The notes under the pieces: generated by a model | Told to the model about the DNA's origin: nothing | Database searches by the model: none | What the model saw: only the letters and a program-made list of their open reading frames with translations | Translations under genes and position numbers: made by a program | DNA from: an uncultured Mucispirillum sp. | GTDB taxonomy: Bacteria > Chrysiogenota > Deferribacteres > Deferribacterales > Mucispirillaceae | Reading direction: 5' to 3' | Length of the DNA: 6,032 nt | Assembly: GCA_937890655.1 (NCBI GenBank) | Contig: CALADT010000230.1 | Coordinates: 1 to 6,032 of the forward strand | In this document: positions 5,956 through 6,032 of the stretch, one piece after another | Layout of the letters: every line of letters starts with the position of its first letter | Numbering within the stretch: position 1 is the first letter of the stretch

Positions 5956-6032
5956 AGTTTTGGACATGATTTTAATTTTAAAAGTTATTAAAGGTTTTGA
6001 TATATTTAAGTTTATACAAGTTAGGTTGCTGT

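Larger units (their letters stand above)
5502..6032. other. Long AT-rich region upstream of hyb, regulatory but no gene seen
   Basis: About 530 bases precede the hyb operon without a supportable gene on either strand. The proximal part (5502-5620) holds the promoter and palindromes listed separately. The middle (5630-5920) is low-complexity A/T with small direct repeats, for example ATTTTATG at 5854-5861, 5869-5876 and 5901-5908. The distal part holds the repeat-like hairpin element. No tRNA, riboswitch or CRISPR pattern was found. The next gene to the right lies beyond the window. Confidence 0.6.

Overview
The window carries a compact, co-directional four-gene operon on the minus strand. It encodes a membrane-bound, periplasmic uptake [NiFe] hydrogenase of the E. 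coli Hyd-2 (Hyb) type. In transcription order (right to left) the genes are the Tat-exported small subunit hybO (4365-5477), the Tat-exported 16-Cys ferredoxin hybA (3281-4378), the NrfD-family membrane subunit hybB (2081-3277) and the catalytic large subunit hybC (313-2022). HybO-HybC would oxidise H2 in the periplasm. Electrons would run through three Fe-S clusters in HybO and four in HybA to HybB, which would reduce menaquinone. This is an energy-conserving H2-uptake module. The gene order and the subunit lengths (370, 365, 398 and 569 aa) match the classical HybOABC complex.

The genes are tightly packed. hybO and hybA overlap by 14 bases, and hybA and hybB are 3 bases apart. hybB and hybC are separated by 57-58 bases that hold a good ribosome binding site. 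An intrinsic terminator with a GAAA loop lies just after hybC (263-291). No maturation genes (endopeptidase hybD, hypA-F) are in the window, so they must lie elsewhere.

The organism is a strongly AT-rich Gram-negative-type anaerobe or microaerophile with a Tat pathway. Codon third positions are mostly A or T and the intergenic DNA is extremely AT-rich. A Deferribacterota-like gut or sediment bacterium would fit, but this is a guess and not something the sequence proves.

The left flank (1-262) has no convincing gene. The right flank (5502-6032) is about 530 bases without a convincing gene. It holds a probable hyb promoter with overlapping TATAAT hexamers, a perfect 15-bp palindrome where the -35 should be, a Fur-box-like match, a second palindrome 41 bp further upstream, and a short hairpin-forming element (5927-5955) that looks like a dispersed genomic repeat.

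I do not see a previously undescribed system. The points most worth a second look are the promoter's operator-like palindromes, an extra cysteine beside the medial Fe-S cluster of HybO, and the dispersed-repeat-like element.
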